DNA from: Paratinospora sagittata
Taxonomy: Eukaryota > Streptophyta > Magnoliopsida > Ranunculales > Menispermaceae
Reading direction: 5' to 3'
Assembly: GCA_035771175.1 (NCBI GenBank)
Contig: CM069597.1
Location: 46,265,212-46,329,211 of the forward strand
DNA: 64,000 nucleotides
Under the pieces are notes generated by a model. That model was not told where the DNA came from. It did no database searches and saw only the letters and a program-made list of their open reading frames with translations. The translations under genes were made by a program, and so were the position numbers. Shown here one piece after another: positions 48,836 through 61,490 of this stretch (its first letter is position 1; each line of letters opens with the position of its first letter).

Positions 48836-49669
48836 TTACAGACGCAGATCCAAACTCACTTGCTCTTGTAAGCTCGGCGGCTTCGTTTCGTAGAGATGTC
48901 GGTTCTGAGGATTCGAGCTTCCCACTTGCATAAGCTTCGAGTCGTACCCTACAAACGCCGGCAATGGCTGCAAACTTGAACGCTCCTGCAAATTATTGAG
49001 AATTCTATTGTTATTGCTTTGAAACGAAGGGATTCTCCACATAGCTAAAGGGCTTCCGTTAATGGGCGCTTGATGATGTTGATGCTGATGCTGATTATGA
49101 TGAGACCATGACCCATGATGATTTCGATACAAATGGTTTCGACTTCCTACTACTGCATTGAAACCGCTGCTACTACTATTGCCGCTGCTATTGTTATTAG
49201 TGGACCAAGAAGAACCGTAAAAGCTCGGCCGTGGCGGCGTCATCGCCGTTGCCGGAGTAGAAGAGAGACGATAATTAACGAGGCCGTACAACTGACCGTC
49301 TGGAATGTTACCGGAGTGAGCCAAGGCAGACTGAAGATGGGCACGTTTAGCATGTTGACGTTCACGCTTGTGAGCGTTCTGGTGACCACCTAGGGCTTGA
49401 GAAGTAGGGAAGCTTCTGCAGCAGTAATGGCACTCGAATTTCCGGCCGCGTTCACTGGTCTCGTTGTCTTTGGTGTCGTCACCGAGTTTAGTAGTAAAGG
49501 AAGAAGGGTCGGAGGAGTCGTCAGTGGCGGCATCACCGGCGAATTCTATGCCGAAGAGCCGAATGCCTCCTCGCTCTTTTACAGGTGCCGCCGGGCGTTT
49601 GAATGGCAACTGTGAGAACGATTCTACGTTCATGAAGTCATGGGTCTCAGGCCTGTCACTTTTTTCCAT
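48836..49669 (-). CDS. C2H2 zinc finger transcription factor, GIS/ZFP8 type
   Basis: An intronless 277-residue nuclear regulator. The single finger is KFECHYCCRSFPTSQALGGH (C80, C83, H96, H100) with the canonical QALGGH at 91-96, followed by QNAHKRERQHAKRAHLQSAL, the extended basic block of the GIS/ZFP5/ZFP6/ZFP8 group. N-terminal GIRLFGIEF (35-43) is the second group signature. The C terminus SLDLRL (272-277) is an EAR repression motif. A His/Gln-rich tract lies around 185-206 and an Asn/Ser tract at about 157-168. In Arabidopsis these factors act in trichome initiation downstream of gibberellin and cytokinin; that role here is inference. Which paralogue this is cannot be decided. Confidence 0.93.
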   Translation of the reverse strand: MEKSDRPETHDFMNVESFSQLPFKRPAAPVKERGGIRLFGIEFAGDAATDDSSDPSSFTTKLGDDTKDNETSERGRKFECHYCCRSFPTSQALGGHQNAHKRERQHAKRAHLQSALAHSGNIPDGQLYGLVNYRLSSTPATAMTPPRPSFYGSSWSTNNNSSGNSSSSGFNAVVGSRNHLYRNHHGSWSHHNQHQHQHHQAPINGSPLAMWRIPSFQSNNNRILNNLQERSSLQPLPAFVGYDSKLMQVGSSNPQNRHLYETKPPSLQEQVSLDLRL

Positions 49670-49953
49670 TGGAGGGTGGTGCCGGCGGTGATGGTGATGG
49701 TGGTGGTGGTTCCACTGGTGGTGCCGGTTAAAAGGAGCCGGAGGAGGTGCAGTGCGCCATCTTGGAAGGGAGTTTTTTTTAGATAGTTAGGGCAGTGGTA
49801 GAGAAGGGAAGAGGGAAGCAAATGTAGGGTCTAATAAGGGCGTCTGATCCATGGACAATTGGCGGTGACCCCATAAGAGAGAAAGACCTGACAAGGGCAC
49901 CAGTGCTGTTCTAGGGCTTTTGGCTGGCTTCTCAAGTACCACACCATTTTCTT

Positions 49954-49965
49954 GCTTTTATATGC
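49954..49965 (-). promoter_or_regulatory. TATA box of the GIS/ZFP8-like gene
   Basis: Reverse strand GCATATAAAAGC lies about 290 bases upstream of the ATG. The intervening leader contains CACC-rich simple sequence and an upstream ATG frame (63 codons) that could reduce translation; the start chosen is the one that yields the conserved N-terminal block. Confidence 0.5.
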
Positions 49966-52900
49966 TTCCTTTTCCCACTTTTAATTTCAAGTTGACTCTT
50001 TTACGAGGAGAGCGATGTATATATATATACATATACATGGAGAAGAAAAATGCATGAAATTTTCAAACCAATTGCTACAAATATGTGTCAAGTCTTCACA
50101 TTTCTAATGGAGGTCACCGTGTGATCAAGTATTCATGAGTTGGAGTCATGCATGGAAATCACCTTTTACTAGCAAGATAAAGTTGCATACAATAAACTTA
50201 AAAACTGTTGTTACCCTTTCATGAGACCCCTTGCGGGCAACAGCTTCATGCATCGAAGTGCCCTTTTGCTATTAGATCATATTGAATCGTGCACCTTAAG
50301 TACGCGTAATTCAAGGCAATTAATGGTGTATAGAAGGTGATGTTTGAATTGATGTCAACTAGAAATGTCAATGTAGGGCTAGTACTCCTTCTAACTAATT
50401 TGTAAGTAGATTAAAAGGATGTTGTTTTGATGAATTAAAATTATAAAACTCATATGGCCATAATTTGTAGCAATTGGTATTCAAACCCTCTAGCATTTTT
50501 TTATTTTTTTATTTTAGTGTAATCCCTCTAGCATTGTTATATATATTTAAGATTGCTCTAAAGAAATTATTTCCGTTTCTCTTTCATCCTTGCATGTGTA
50601 ATGTAAATAATTTTGTGCTCATTAAATTAAGTTGTTATAACATTAAGAAAGAGATTTAATTTAAGAAAGAGATGATTGTAAGAAATTTACAGTCTTTTTA
50701 TTACCTTTTTGTGACAGTTATTTAACAATTCTTACCCATTATTACCCGAATTTGTACCATTTCATGACTCTTCACTTATGTCTGTTGTATACAGTATATG
50801 GTCAAATCATGCATGTCAATTTTAATTCGGCAATTACTTCTTATCATAAATGAATTAATTAGTACAAATATGTGTATAATAGTTTTTAATATGGGTGGAT
50901 GCATTATTTATAGTTCTATGTATAATTCATACATGTGTGTACGTTTACTCATTCATATCAAAATCATTATTTTAGTGCCAACTATTCGATAGGTACAAAT
51001 ATCATGATCTCTAGAATATTTTTCATAATTAATCTTAATTATAGATATGCATTTACATAGATTCAATCATATCTAATAATTCCTCTCAAATGTGGTTAAA
51101 TAAATAATATGATGAATTTATGAATTTCTACGTGTTTATTAAATCAACATAGATTTTGATCACATATTTAGTTAGTACATATATACAATTCCATGTATTA
51201 GTACATATCAGTTTTAATTAATTATCCATTTTTATTTCAAGGGGTTCAATTAACATGTCTCAAAAGCAGTTGGTTTGCCCAACAATATATTAGTTCAATA
51301 TTCCAATCTCCATCAACCTCCATTTCAATCCTATGACAAGCAAATCTCAAATCAATTTAAGTTAGGTTATAAGTTAGGCCCATTGTTTATGAATATATAC
51401 CTCAAAAAATACTTTCAAAGGTTCAAAATCATGTCAAACCTAAGCCATATCATCATGTCCAATTAAAGTCCATTCCAATGTCCATATCCTATCCTTAAAC
51501 GCCTAGCTATCTAACAAAGTGCAATGGATTTGTTTGAACCCTTTCACCTTTTGATCATGTCATCTATTCTAGTTATAATGTCGAATCTTGAATAAAATTA
51601 AATAATTAATTAATTATATCTCAATTTTTTATATTGATCAAATTAATTTTATAAGCTCCATGTGGCTACTAGTCTTTCTTTCTTTGTTTCCCGAGTTATA
51701 TGAACAGGATCAGCAAGTGAACAGCCCCACCACCTCTCTCTCTCTCTCTCTCTAGATCTCTATATCTCTTTCGTCTCATCTCTGATCTTAAAGTGTACGT
51801 GTATCCATCAGTCAAAACCAAGTTGTAAGATGGTGAGAGAAAGAAAGAAAGAAATGACGCGGATGACTTGGTTGGTGTCTCTCTCTCTCTCTCTCTCTCT
51901 AGATTTCTCTCACTAAAATGGCTGTTTCTTTCGCTCTCTCTTGATCAGGTACTAGTAGTTGGTGCTGATTCTTTATAGCTGTTGGCTGAGTTTTATATCT
52001 GTTGCAGACAATGTGCAGAGGGAAGTGGCCCTCATCATCATCAATCAAAATTATGTTTGTGTGTGTTAAAATTAACCATATTTTACATATGAAAGAAGAC
52101 AATTTTGCTGCACAACTTACCATCTCTCTTCATGTCTGCTGCTATCTATCATCCACCAGCTTGAAAGTACATGGATCTCTCTAGCTAATTTATAGCTTCT
52201 CTGATCATCTCTTTCTAAATTTTCTGTACCCTCCAATTTTTTCTGTTTGTTTTACCTTCTGGGCCCTTGTAAAAAAAGAAAAATACTATTACCAGTACTA
52301 CTTATTTGTCATATTTTGGAAAAAACGAGGAGATATCTGTCAACTTTGTCTTTCTTTCTTTTCTTTGTTTTTACTGTTTTCAAGGATTCTACTCTCCTTT
52401 TCTTCCCCTTTTCTTCTTTTATTATTTCTTTTTTTACTGTTGGCATCTTGCTTAAAAAGGGCCATCTTTTTCTTTGTTTTCTCTAAATTTGGGGACGGGG
52501 GTCCTAATTATGAGAAGTCAGGATCTTGTACTTCAAAATCTGCATATATTATCTGACTGATCTTCATACCATCACTTAGATAATTGGATTTATACGTGCA
52601 CTTTATTCATTTTAATTTCCCACCTATTAATCAAACAATAAAGTCAACTTAGGATCTTAATTAGTTAACATATTCATGTATAACTTACTGACATTATTAT
52701 AAAATAAAATAAAATAAAAAGATTAATTAGATGAGTTCAGTGGAGCCTATATATATATTTATGTTAACTACCATGACATTAAAAAGGATTTTGTTGAGTT
52801 CAGTTTATCATATATTCATGTACCCTACTATATATATATAAAACACTTCAGGTACAAATCAATAAATTAGTCTAGTAGTTAAAATACCAAATTGTACACA

Positions 52901-53037
52901 CTAAATCATTTATGACCAAGTGAGATAAATAGTAGTTGAAAGGAACTATCTTTGAGGGAGCTTTTTTTCTGGGAAAAATGTTATTCTAATTTATTTTTTT
53001 TAATGTAATTATAGTATAATCATTACAAGAAGAAGAA

Positions 53038-53068
<31 letters not shown>

Positions 53069-54312
53069 TATAGGTTATAGAGAGCATGGGATTTTATAGC
53101 TGATATAGTAATTTAATGACATAGCTAGGCTCTGCAACACAAGAATTGCTTTATTCGTGCATGCTTGACCCGTTTTGCCATTATTCCCTTTACTTCTTAA
53201 CTGTACCTATCTTCTTCTTCATCATAATTCTACTTCTGCTCCTCTATTTTCTATCTCAGAAGGACCAGTCGCTATCCTCTCCCACCTTCCCACCACTTTG
53301 GCCCTTCTCATCAACACTGGTCTCCCCACTTAGTCCTATATATACCTCTTCCTACCCTTTTTCACATTTTCCCTGAATAATTCTTCTGTAGCTATTGTAC
53401 ATGCACATGCCTTTAAAAAAAATAAAGTTATTATATATAACATAGATACATACATACACGCAGGCATGCGTGCTCGTGCGCATATATATATATATCCTAG
53501 CTACCTACCTCATTAAGTAATCTCTCGTGTACTATGTATTTTCTTCATTAATTAATTAAGTTTCTCTACCTAGCTAGTCCTTGGTTTAATTAGTTTTTTC
53601 TTTCTTTTTTTCTTTAAAATGACGAGAACAATTAGCAGTCTTATAATTTATTTATTTTGGTTTTTTAAGTAGTATCCCCACACCCTTTCTGGTATGAAAC
53701 TAGTCTTCCTTCGAGGCGGAAGCTGAATAGTAGACATCTCCTAATGAATGCGCCTATAATAATCGAACTCTGAAACTTCTATACAGTGACTGGTAGACCT
53801 CTCACAACGAATGCGTCTTCAAGAATCGAACTTTAAAACTTTTATATAAGGACAACATTGTGACTCAACTCATTTCCACTAAGCTAATAATTAAATGTTC
53901 TTTACATGTAGTTATAGTCTTGTTTTGTATGGTTAATTGTTGTGTACTAAAGAATTTTTTTTTCTTAAACTTTCTTATTAGCAGGACCCATATATTTTCT
54001 AGGATTTAAATGGATGTTCTATTTATTATTTTGATTGTGATTATATAGCACATTCGATTTGCATAGTCTTACGGTATAAATGACTACGCCCCTTTAGTTT
54101 CAGCTTAATTACTCTCTCTCTCTCTCTATCTACTTTAATTAATCAAACTAGCTAGATGCATTGTCGTCAAATCAAAGGCACGCATTAGCTACATATAAAT
54201 GATTTTATTTCGTCTAGCTTGTATGTCTCTTACTTTAATTAATTAATTAAGATCACATTAAAGTGTTTTCTAGGAAAAAAAAAATTTCTTGAGATATAGG
54301 AATATTTAATTC
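49966..54312. other. Long upstream/intergenic region
   Basis: No gene recognised. It holds (TC)n tracts at about 51,736-51,755 and 51,880-51,899, a TA tract at 53,046-53,072, and a promoter-like stretch at 53,250-53,380 (pyrimidine-rich with CCTATATATACC). A SINE-like block at 53,700-53,860 contains two copies of an AATCGAACT-type word. A weak third copy of the 7495/8067 repeat is near 50,410. Confidence 0.4.
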
Positions 54313-54520
54313 GAGGTAATTAATTTAAGATTTCATTTTCCAACATTTCATGATCAGATAAACTCATGGAACCTATTGACACTGGGAAATATATCAGCTT
54401 TGGAAAGTCACACCTAGAGGTAATTAATTTAAGATTTCATTTTCCAACATTTCATGATCAGATAAACTCATGGAACCTATTGACACTGAGAAATATATCA
54501 GCTTTGGAAAGTCACACCTA
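54313..54520. repeat. 104-bp tandem duplication
   Basis: Two near-identical copies, 54313-54416 and 54417-54520, begin GAGGTAATTAATTTAAGATT and end GGAAAGTCACACCTA. Only one or two differences are visible (CACTGGGAAA versus CACTGAGAAA). They directly abut a G-run and the foldback element. Confidence 0.95.
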
Positions 54521-54530
54521 GGGGGGGGGA

Positions 54531-57483
54531 GGCTTTTGACTAATGATTCCTACCAAAAAATATAAAAAAATTCACAAATGACCACTGAATTTAAAATAAT
54601 GACCCTTTGTCATAGTTTGACCATTGAAACCCAGTCAGCAAAAACAGTGGCGCCACGTGAATTCAGAATATGCTGATTGGGCACCAATAAAGAAGGCGAT
54701 TTTTGAAGACACCTTCCTTACAAATTATTTTTGTAGAAAATGCGTCTTTGGAAAAGACACATTCCACACAATTTTTTTTGTCTAGAAAGCGTCTTTTGAA
54801 AAGACGTCTTTTATACAACATTTTTTTTATGTACTTATGTCAATCATTCGAGCGGGACCACGAGATTTTTTTTTACCGAACCACTTTGAGCATGTCCCAA
54901 TACCCTCCTACGGACCCTTAGAGGCGGTGAAACCCCGTTCCCATGCTCTGGTGAATTTTTGACCCCCGCCCCCTCCGAAATTTAAATTATTAAGAAAAAT
55001 CAAATATTTTAGTAAACTATTTGGCTTCATCGAGGCCAAACCACGAGGTTTTTATTTAACAGACCACTTTGAGCATGTCTCAATACCCTCTCACAAACCC
55101 TCGAAGGCGACGAAACCCCATTCCCATGCCCCGGTGAATTTTTGAACCCTCTCTCGAATTCAAATTATTAAGAAAAATCGAAGATTTTAGTAAACCGCTC
55201 GGCCTCACCGAGGCCAAACTATGAGATTTTTTTTACTGCATCACTTTGAGCACGTCCCAATACCCTCCCATGAACCCTCGGAGGCAACGGAACCTTGTTC
55301 CCATGCCCCAGTAAATTTTTAGCCCCCTCTTCAGAATTTAAGTTATTAAGAAAAACCAAATATTTTAGCAAACCGTTCGGCCTCACCAAGGCCAAACCAC
55401 GAGATTTTTATTTAACGGACCACTTTGAGCGCGTCCCTATACCCTCTCATGAACCCCCGGAGGTGACGAAACCTCGTTCCCATGCCCTAGTGAATTTTTG
55501 ACCCCCCCTCCGGATTTTAAGTTAATAAGAAAAATCTCGTGGGAGGGTATTGAGACGCACTCAAAGTTGTCTGGTAAGAGAAAACCCTGTGGTTTGGCCT
55601 CGGTGAAGCGGAACAGTTTACTTTAATCTTCGAGTTTTCTTCATAACTTGAATTCTAGAAGGGGGTCAAAAATTCACCGGGGCATGAGAACGGGGTTCCG
55701 TCTCCTCCGGGGGTTCATGGGAGGGTATTGGGACGCGCTCAAAGTCGTCTAGTAAAAAAAAACTCATGGTTTGGCCTCGTTAACGCCGAACAGTTTACTA
55801 AAATCTTTGATTTTTCTTAATAACTTGAATGTCGGAGGGGGGATCAAAAATTCACCGGGGCCTGGGAATGGGGTTTCGTCGCCTCCAAGGGTTCGTGGGA
55901 GGGTATTAGGACGCGCTCAAAGTTTTTCGGTAAAAAAAACCCCGTGGTTTGGGCTCGATTAGGCTGAACAGTTTACTAAAATCTTCGGTTTTTCTTAATA
56001 ACTTGAATTCTGGAAATGGGGTCAAAAATTCACCGGGGGTTCATGGGAGGGTATTGGGACGCGCTCAAAGTGGTCCAGTAAAAAATAACCTGTGGTTTAG
56101 CCTCGGTGAGGCTGAACAGTTTACTAAAATCTTCAATTTTTCTTAATAACTTGAATTCTAGAAATGGGGTCAAAAATTCACCAAAGCATGGGAACGGGGT
56201 TCCATCGCCTCCAGGGGTTCGTGAGAGGGTATTGGGGTGCGCTCAAAGTGGTCCGGTAAAAAAAACCCTGTTGTTTGGCCTCGGTAAGCGAACAGTTTAC
56301 TAAAATCTTCGATTTTTCTTAATAACTTGAATTCTGGATGAGGGGTCAAAAATTCACCAGGGCATGGGAACGGGGTTCTGTCTCCTTCGGGGGTTCGTGG
56401 GAGGGTATTGGGACACGCTTATAGTGATCCTGTAAAAAAAATCGTGGTTTGGCCTCAGTGAGGCTGAACAGTTTACTAAAATCTTCAGTGGGGCCAAACA
56501 ATTTACTAAAATCTTCAATTTTTCTTAATAACTTGAATTCCGAAGGGGGGGTCAAAAATTCACTCGAGCATGGGAACGGGGTTTCGTCACCTCGGAGGAT
56601 TCGTGGAAGGGTATTGGGACGTGCTTAAAGTGGTCTGGTAAAAAAATGTTGTGGTTTGGCCTCGGTGAGGCCGAACAGTTTACTAAAACCTTTGGTGAGG
56701 CCAAACAATTGACTAAAATCTTCAATTTTTCTTAATAACTTGAATTCCGAATAGAGGGTCAAAAATTCACTAGGGCATGGGAACGAGGTTTCGTCGCCTT
56801 CAGGGGTTCATGGGAGGTTATTGGGATGTGCTCAAAGTGGTCCATTAAAAAAAAACCTTGTGATTTGGCCTCAGTGAGGCCGAACAGTTTACTTTAATCT
56901 TCGATTTTCCTTAATAACTTGAATTTCGGAAGGGGGGTCAAAAATTCACAGGTGCATGAGAACGATGTTTTGTAGCATTTGGGGGTTTGTGGGAAGATAT
57001 TGGGACGCGTTCAAAGTTGTCTGGTAAAAAAAACCTCGTGGTTTAGCCTTAGTGAGGCCGAATGATTTACTAAAATATTCGGTTTTTCTTAATAACTTGA
57101 ATTCCGGAGGAGGGTCAAAAATTTAACGGAGCATGGGAATGGGGTTTCATGGGAGGGTATTGGGACGTGCTCAAAGTGGTTCGGTAAAAAGAAACCTTAT
57201 GGTCTCGCTCGAATAATTGATACAAGTACATAAAAAATAAAAATAAAAATAAATTGTGAAAAAAAGGCTTTTTCTACAAACAAAAAAAAATTATAAGAAA
57301 TGCGTCTTTTCAAAAAACGTCTTCTTTATTGATGCCCAATCAGCATACCCCATATCTACCTAGCGCCACTGTTTATGCTAACTGAGCTTTGAATGGTCAA
57401 ATTATGACAAATAGGTTATTATTTAAATTTAGTGGTATTTGTGAATTTTTTTTTATTTTTTGGTGGCAATCAATTCAAATGCC
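54531..57483. mobile_element. Foldback transposon with asymmetric subrepeat arms, 2.95 kb
   Basis: The two ends are inverted repeats over roughly 200 bases. Left: GGCTTTTGAC ... CCTACCAAAAAA ... AATTCACAAATGACCACTGA ... AACAGTGGCGCC ... TGCTGATTGGGCACCAATAA. Right, reversed: GGCATTTGAA ... GCCACCAAAAAA ... AATTCACAAATACCACTAAA ... TGCTGATTGGGCATCAATAA. Inside them are GCGTCTTTTGAAAAGAC modules and then tandem ~180-bp units. There are four units in one orientation (markers CACTTTGAGC near 54,882, 55,066, 55,242, 55,421) and about ten in the opposite orientation (GCTCAAAGT-type markers from 55,558 to 57,170). The turning point is near 55,535. No transposase. No clean target duplication. The ends resemble the MULE at 1150-2199. 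Confidence 0.88.
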
Positions 57484-57659
57484 CCATATAGGTCTAGTAG
57501 GATGACATGGTTAGGTAACACCCAAAGTACTGGATCTATCATACACTTTTCTTTAATGGAAGTGGGGATTTTGAGAGAAGATTGGATCCACTCCAACATG
57601 TCCACCTAAAACCCACATGATCTTCAAAGGCTACGAATTACAACCCTTCATTCCCACAA

Positions 57660-57670
57660 CTCACATATAC

Positions 57671-57721
<51 letters not shown>

Positions 57722-57800
57722 TCTTTCTTTCTCAACTCATTAATGTCTCAAAGTATATATATGTATATATCTTTCTTTCTCATCTCATTAATGTCTCAAA
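57660..57800. repeat. TC/TA microsatellite and ~51-bp tandem duplication
   Basis: A (TC)n-(TA)n tract is followed by two copies of TATATCTTTCTTTCTCAACT-like text ending ATTAATGTCTCAAAG. Confidence 0.8.
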
Positions 57801-58694
57801 GAGAGGGGACCATTGGGGTTGAGAATTGAATATGATTTGTACATCTTGTAGCTACTATTACTAAATGTCTTTGTTCCCACCCACCAAGAAGTCACCATCT
57901 TTGCAAACCCTAATTCTCTCTTGTATGTATGGGGTGGGGTTTCTTTGGTTTGGTTTTCTTTAGCTTATCATTATCATCATCAACAATATCAACATATATG
58001 CATTGCATTATATAAATGAGAAATGTTATTTTGATTACAAAAAGTGTAATTATTTTTGCAAATACATTATTATATATTGGTCATAATTAAGATCATACAT
58101 TACATACAATAAGATGTGTAATATTACATATTCAACAATCATAATCATGTAGTTGTCACTACAAGAAATAGGGGAATTAGCTATAAAAGTTTAGCTCACT
58201 TTTTTAAAAAGTGTGGGTGTATATTTGCATATCTTTAAAAAAGTCGTTGGTCTCAAGTCTACAATCAACATAAAACTTTATCAAATTAATTATAACATTA
58301 ATCAAAAAAAATATATTCATATAACTGATTCTGTATAATTAAAAAAAGACTTAATTGAATTGAGTAATGCATTATCATGAGAGAGAGGGGGAGAGAAGAA
58401 TAGAGAATTTTATGTAATGGGAGAAGTATAATTAAGTGGCAGTCACTGTCCCATCCTTGGCTACTCTTCCTTTCCCATTAGGTGGTGTGAATGCGATGTT
58501 GCCTCTTGAACTCCTATCGTGGGGCAATGGCACTCTGCCTTGTTGTCTCTTGCACTTAGTACTGATGAAAACATGAGTTTGATCAATGTGTGGACAATAT
58601 GGCCAGATGTGGATGCCGTAGATAGCTAGCTTAGATAGATTGATAGATCAGTTTGTCATTCTTGTTGGACCCTTGTTGCCTTTGCCACACACAT

Positions 58695-58742
<48 letters not shown>

Positions 58743-60846
58743 TTCTTGTTCTTAGCTACCTTTCTAGTTATACAATTATATAAATAAATATAAGCGAATA
58801 TATATGGAGCCAGATGAGATATTTATTAATAGAAGGAGAATGGATAGATATGGAAATGAACCCTTATGGCTATCTGATCCCCTCTCCTTCTTGATGTGCA
58901 AGTGGAACATGAAATCATGTTCAATGATAGGTCTCTAAAGATGAGAACCAATCCTTTAATCTCTGTCTCTTTCTTTTGCATCACATGTCGACCCATCATA
59001 TCTCACCCATTATCTCTGCAGTAGGCAGTTGATTATACCCTTCCAAGTCCCTTTCTTTCTTAACCCTAATTTAATTAGTATAATAAAGTTCAATTATACA
59101 CCTAACTAGCCCTTTTTACCATATTTGGATCAGTTAATACCTAGCTAGTAAAACTTAAATCTAAAATTTCGTGATAGATGTAGTGGTATTGTTATTTTTC
59201 ATTAAGAGGCCAATAACCTACCTAGCTATCATTTGAATGAAATATGACATTGAGATTCTTGAATATAAATTTAATTAAAAGCTCTAACTAAAGTTAACGC
59301 ATAGGATATTTTGGTTAATTCACATAATTAAGATATTATATGAATAAATAAATGATTCGCTAATATCTTTGCTTGATATATATTGTTGGGCATGAGCTTT
59401 TACTTATAAATTATAATTTTAGGGTCATGTGGTTTCTAACATAGTACATCGCAGAGCCTCCTTGCAAGATTTGTCTTTTTTTTTCATTTATTAATTAATC
59501 ACGTCTTTTTTTTTCTATATTGATCAATTAATTCGTTCAAGCCACTAGTAGAGACGTTGAATTAACAATTGATTAATATTAAAAGGGTGATCAAAAAGGG
59601 TTTAAAAAATATTTTGAAAGAATCATAAATTAATTTAAGGTAATTAATTATATATAAGATGATGCTCATAAGGAGTGAGAGGAGGTATAACTATCTGAAA
59701 GGTGGGACAAGGGGATGAAATGATCGATATATATAAAATATATTACAATATAATTAATGATATATATATATAAATGAAACAATGAAAGTTAATAGAGTGA
59801 GAAGAGAAAAGAACAGATCGTAGATAGTGCAATGAAGTAGGACCACAGAAAGACATCTCGATCGAATGTGAGATAAAAGAAAGTTCTAGGGACGAGAAAA
59901 GGCGATTTGTTGTTTTCAGATGTTGAAGGATCAAAGTAGAGGCATCTCTTAATGTGGGTTGCAACCCACATATGAAATTAAAATTCCTCCACCAACTGTT
60001 TTCATAAAAATAAAAATAAATAAATAAGAGGATCAATTAATGGTCCAAGCAAGCAAGACAACAACCCAAGTACTTGTTCTCAGTCACACCATTAATATTA
60101 TTACCCCCATTTCCATCCCAATCTTTATCAATAAATAGATTTTATTTAATTTATTATTATAAAACATTGGGTCTTTTGTATACAGTATATATTTAATATC
60201 ATTGGGGAAAACATGCATGGATTTAATTTTTAATGTGCTATATATGGATACAAAATCTTGATTTGTCTTTCATTAGCCAAGCTTCCAACCACATGATAAC
60301 GTTGAGATTTCCTTCTTCTTTCTTTTTTTCTTTTTTATCTCTCTCTATCTTTATGATCCCTCTTAGATCTATTCAGAAGATGAGGTCTAGAGACAAATAC
60401 CAGTGGTGCAAAATATATATTAGTATAGAGAACTATCTATATATACTCACTTCATTGATAGCATGACTAGTATTAGTGTTGTTCCCTAAATATATAATAG
60501 CATACCTACCATAGGGTCGATGTATTTGGTTCAAGATGCTCTATTAATTATTCGAGAAAATATTAAGTACTACCCTTTGGATTCTTTTGATCTCTAGGTC
60601 TACGCTTCTAATTATAAGGTTTCCTAGGTTTATGTGTTTCATTTATATATTTAATTTGAACAAGGGAAAACCTTCTTAAATATTTACCGTCAGAGTACAC
60701 GTTGTTTAGTACCTCTGGTACTGGACATATGAATTTCATTTGTCATGTATGTTGTTGCCTATACCTTACCTGTTACTAATGTGATGCTGACACAATATTT
60801 CTATAAACTATAACAACAATAATATATGATAAAAATCGATGGATAT
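57801..60846. other. Intergenic region, no gene recognised
   Basis: Contains CA/TA microsatellites at 58,690-58,741, a GC-richer stretch at 58,440-58,620 and a perfect 20-bp palindrome at 59,952-59,971. Open frames are short and unlike known proteins. Confidence 0.4.
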
Positions 60847-61444
60847 TGTTAGTGGGTTGAACTCCAAATTAATCTTACATCAAGGATATGCTCTTTTAAA
60901 CTAAGATACATAAGAATTAAGAAACTTTACCCCCTCACACTAGTAAGAAGTATTTTTTTAAGAAGAAAAACAAAAACTCTCGGGTCGGGACTTATATTTA
61001 TGGCGCACTCTATGTGAGCACCTACAAGTCCGATGGCCCAACTTAAGAGCCGACCAAACTTGAGGGTCTATAAGAGGGACAATATCTTATAATGTGTGAG
61101 GCGGGTCAAAATGAGCTTCATTAGTTGGCATCGTCTGTAGGGACCAGCGCATTCGTGTGAGGTACTGAGATTGGGGGCCTACTAGTGGTGGGTTGAACTC
61201 CAGATATTAGTCTTATATCGATTATGTATTCTTTCAAGTTAAGACACATAAGAAGTCTCACCTTCTTCCACTAATAAGAGATATTTTCTTAAGAAAAAAA
61301 TAAAACTCTTCTAAATTTGTCTTTATGTCACGTTTCACATAGGCGCCTACAAGTCCGATGATCTAATTTAGAGGACAGCCAAACTTAAGGGCCCATATGA
61401 GAAATAATATTTTATTACGTGTGGGACGGGAAAAATGAGCTTCA
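60847..61444 (+). mobile_element. TRIM retrotransposon (miniature LTR element)
   Basis: Two direct repeats of about 260-270 bp (to 61120, and 61186-61444) begin TGGGTTGAACTCCA-like and both end ATGAGCTTCA. They share CACATAAGAA, CCTACAAGTCCGATG and CCAAACTTGAGGG-type blocks. Between them are only about 65 bases: TTGGCATCGTCTGTAGGGAC, close to the TTGGCGCCGTCTGTGGGGA primer-site text of plant gypsy elements, and GAGATTGGGGGCC, a polypurine tract. No coding capacity. A 5-bp target duplication is not clear. Confidence 0.8.

Positions 61445-61490
<46 letters not shown>

Noticed and set aside
49115..49691. Three plus-strand open frames opposite the ZFP8-like gene
   Set aside because: They are antisense shadows of the GC-rich coding sequence and have no domain of their own.
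54843..57190. Open frames of 60-70 codons in several places inside the foldback element
   Set aside because: They recur with the ~180-bp repeat unit in both orientations and are by-products of the repeat, with no known domain.
54521..57493. Target site duplication for the foldback element
   Set aside because: Left flank is a G-run after CACACCTA and right flank is CATATAGGTC; no 8-11-bp match could be made.
58450..58480. Reverse strand TAGCCAAGGATGGGACAGTG resembles the start of miR169
   Set aside because: Only the first 11-12 bases match the miR169 consensus as I know it, and no pairing arm for a hairpin was found nearby.
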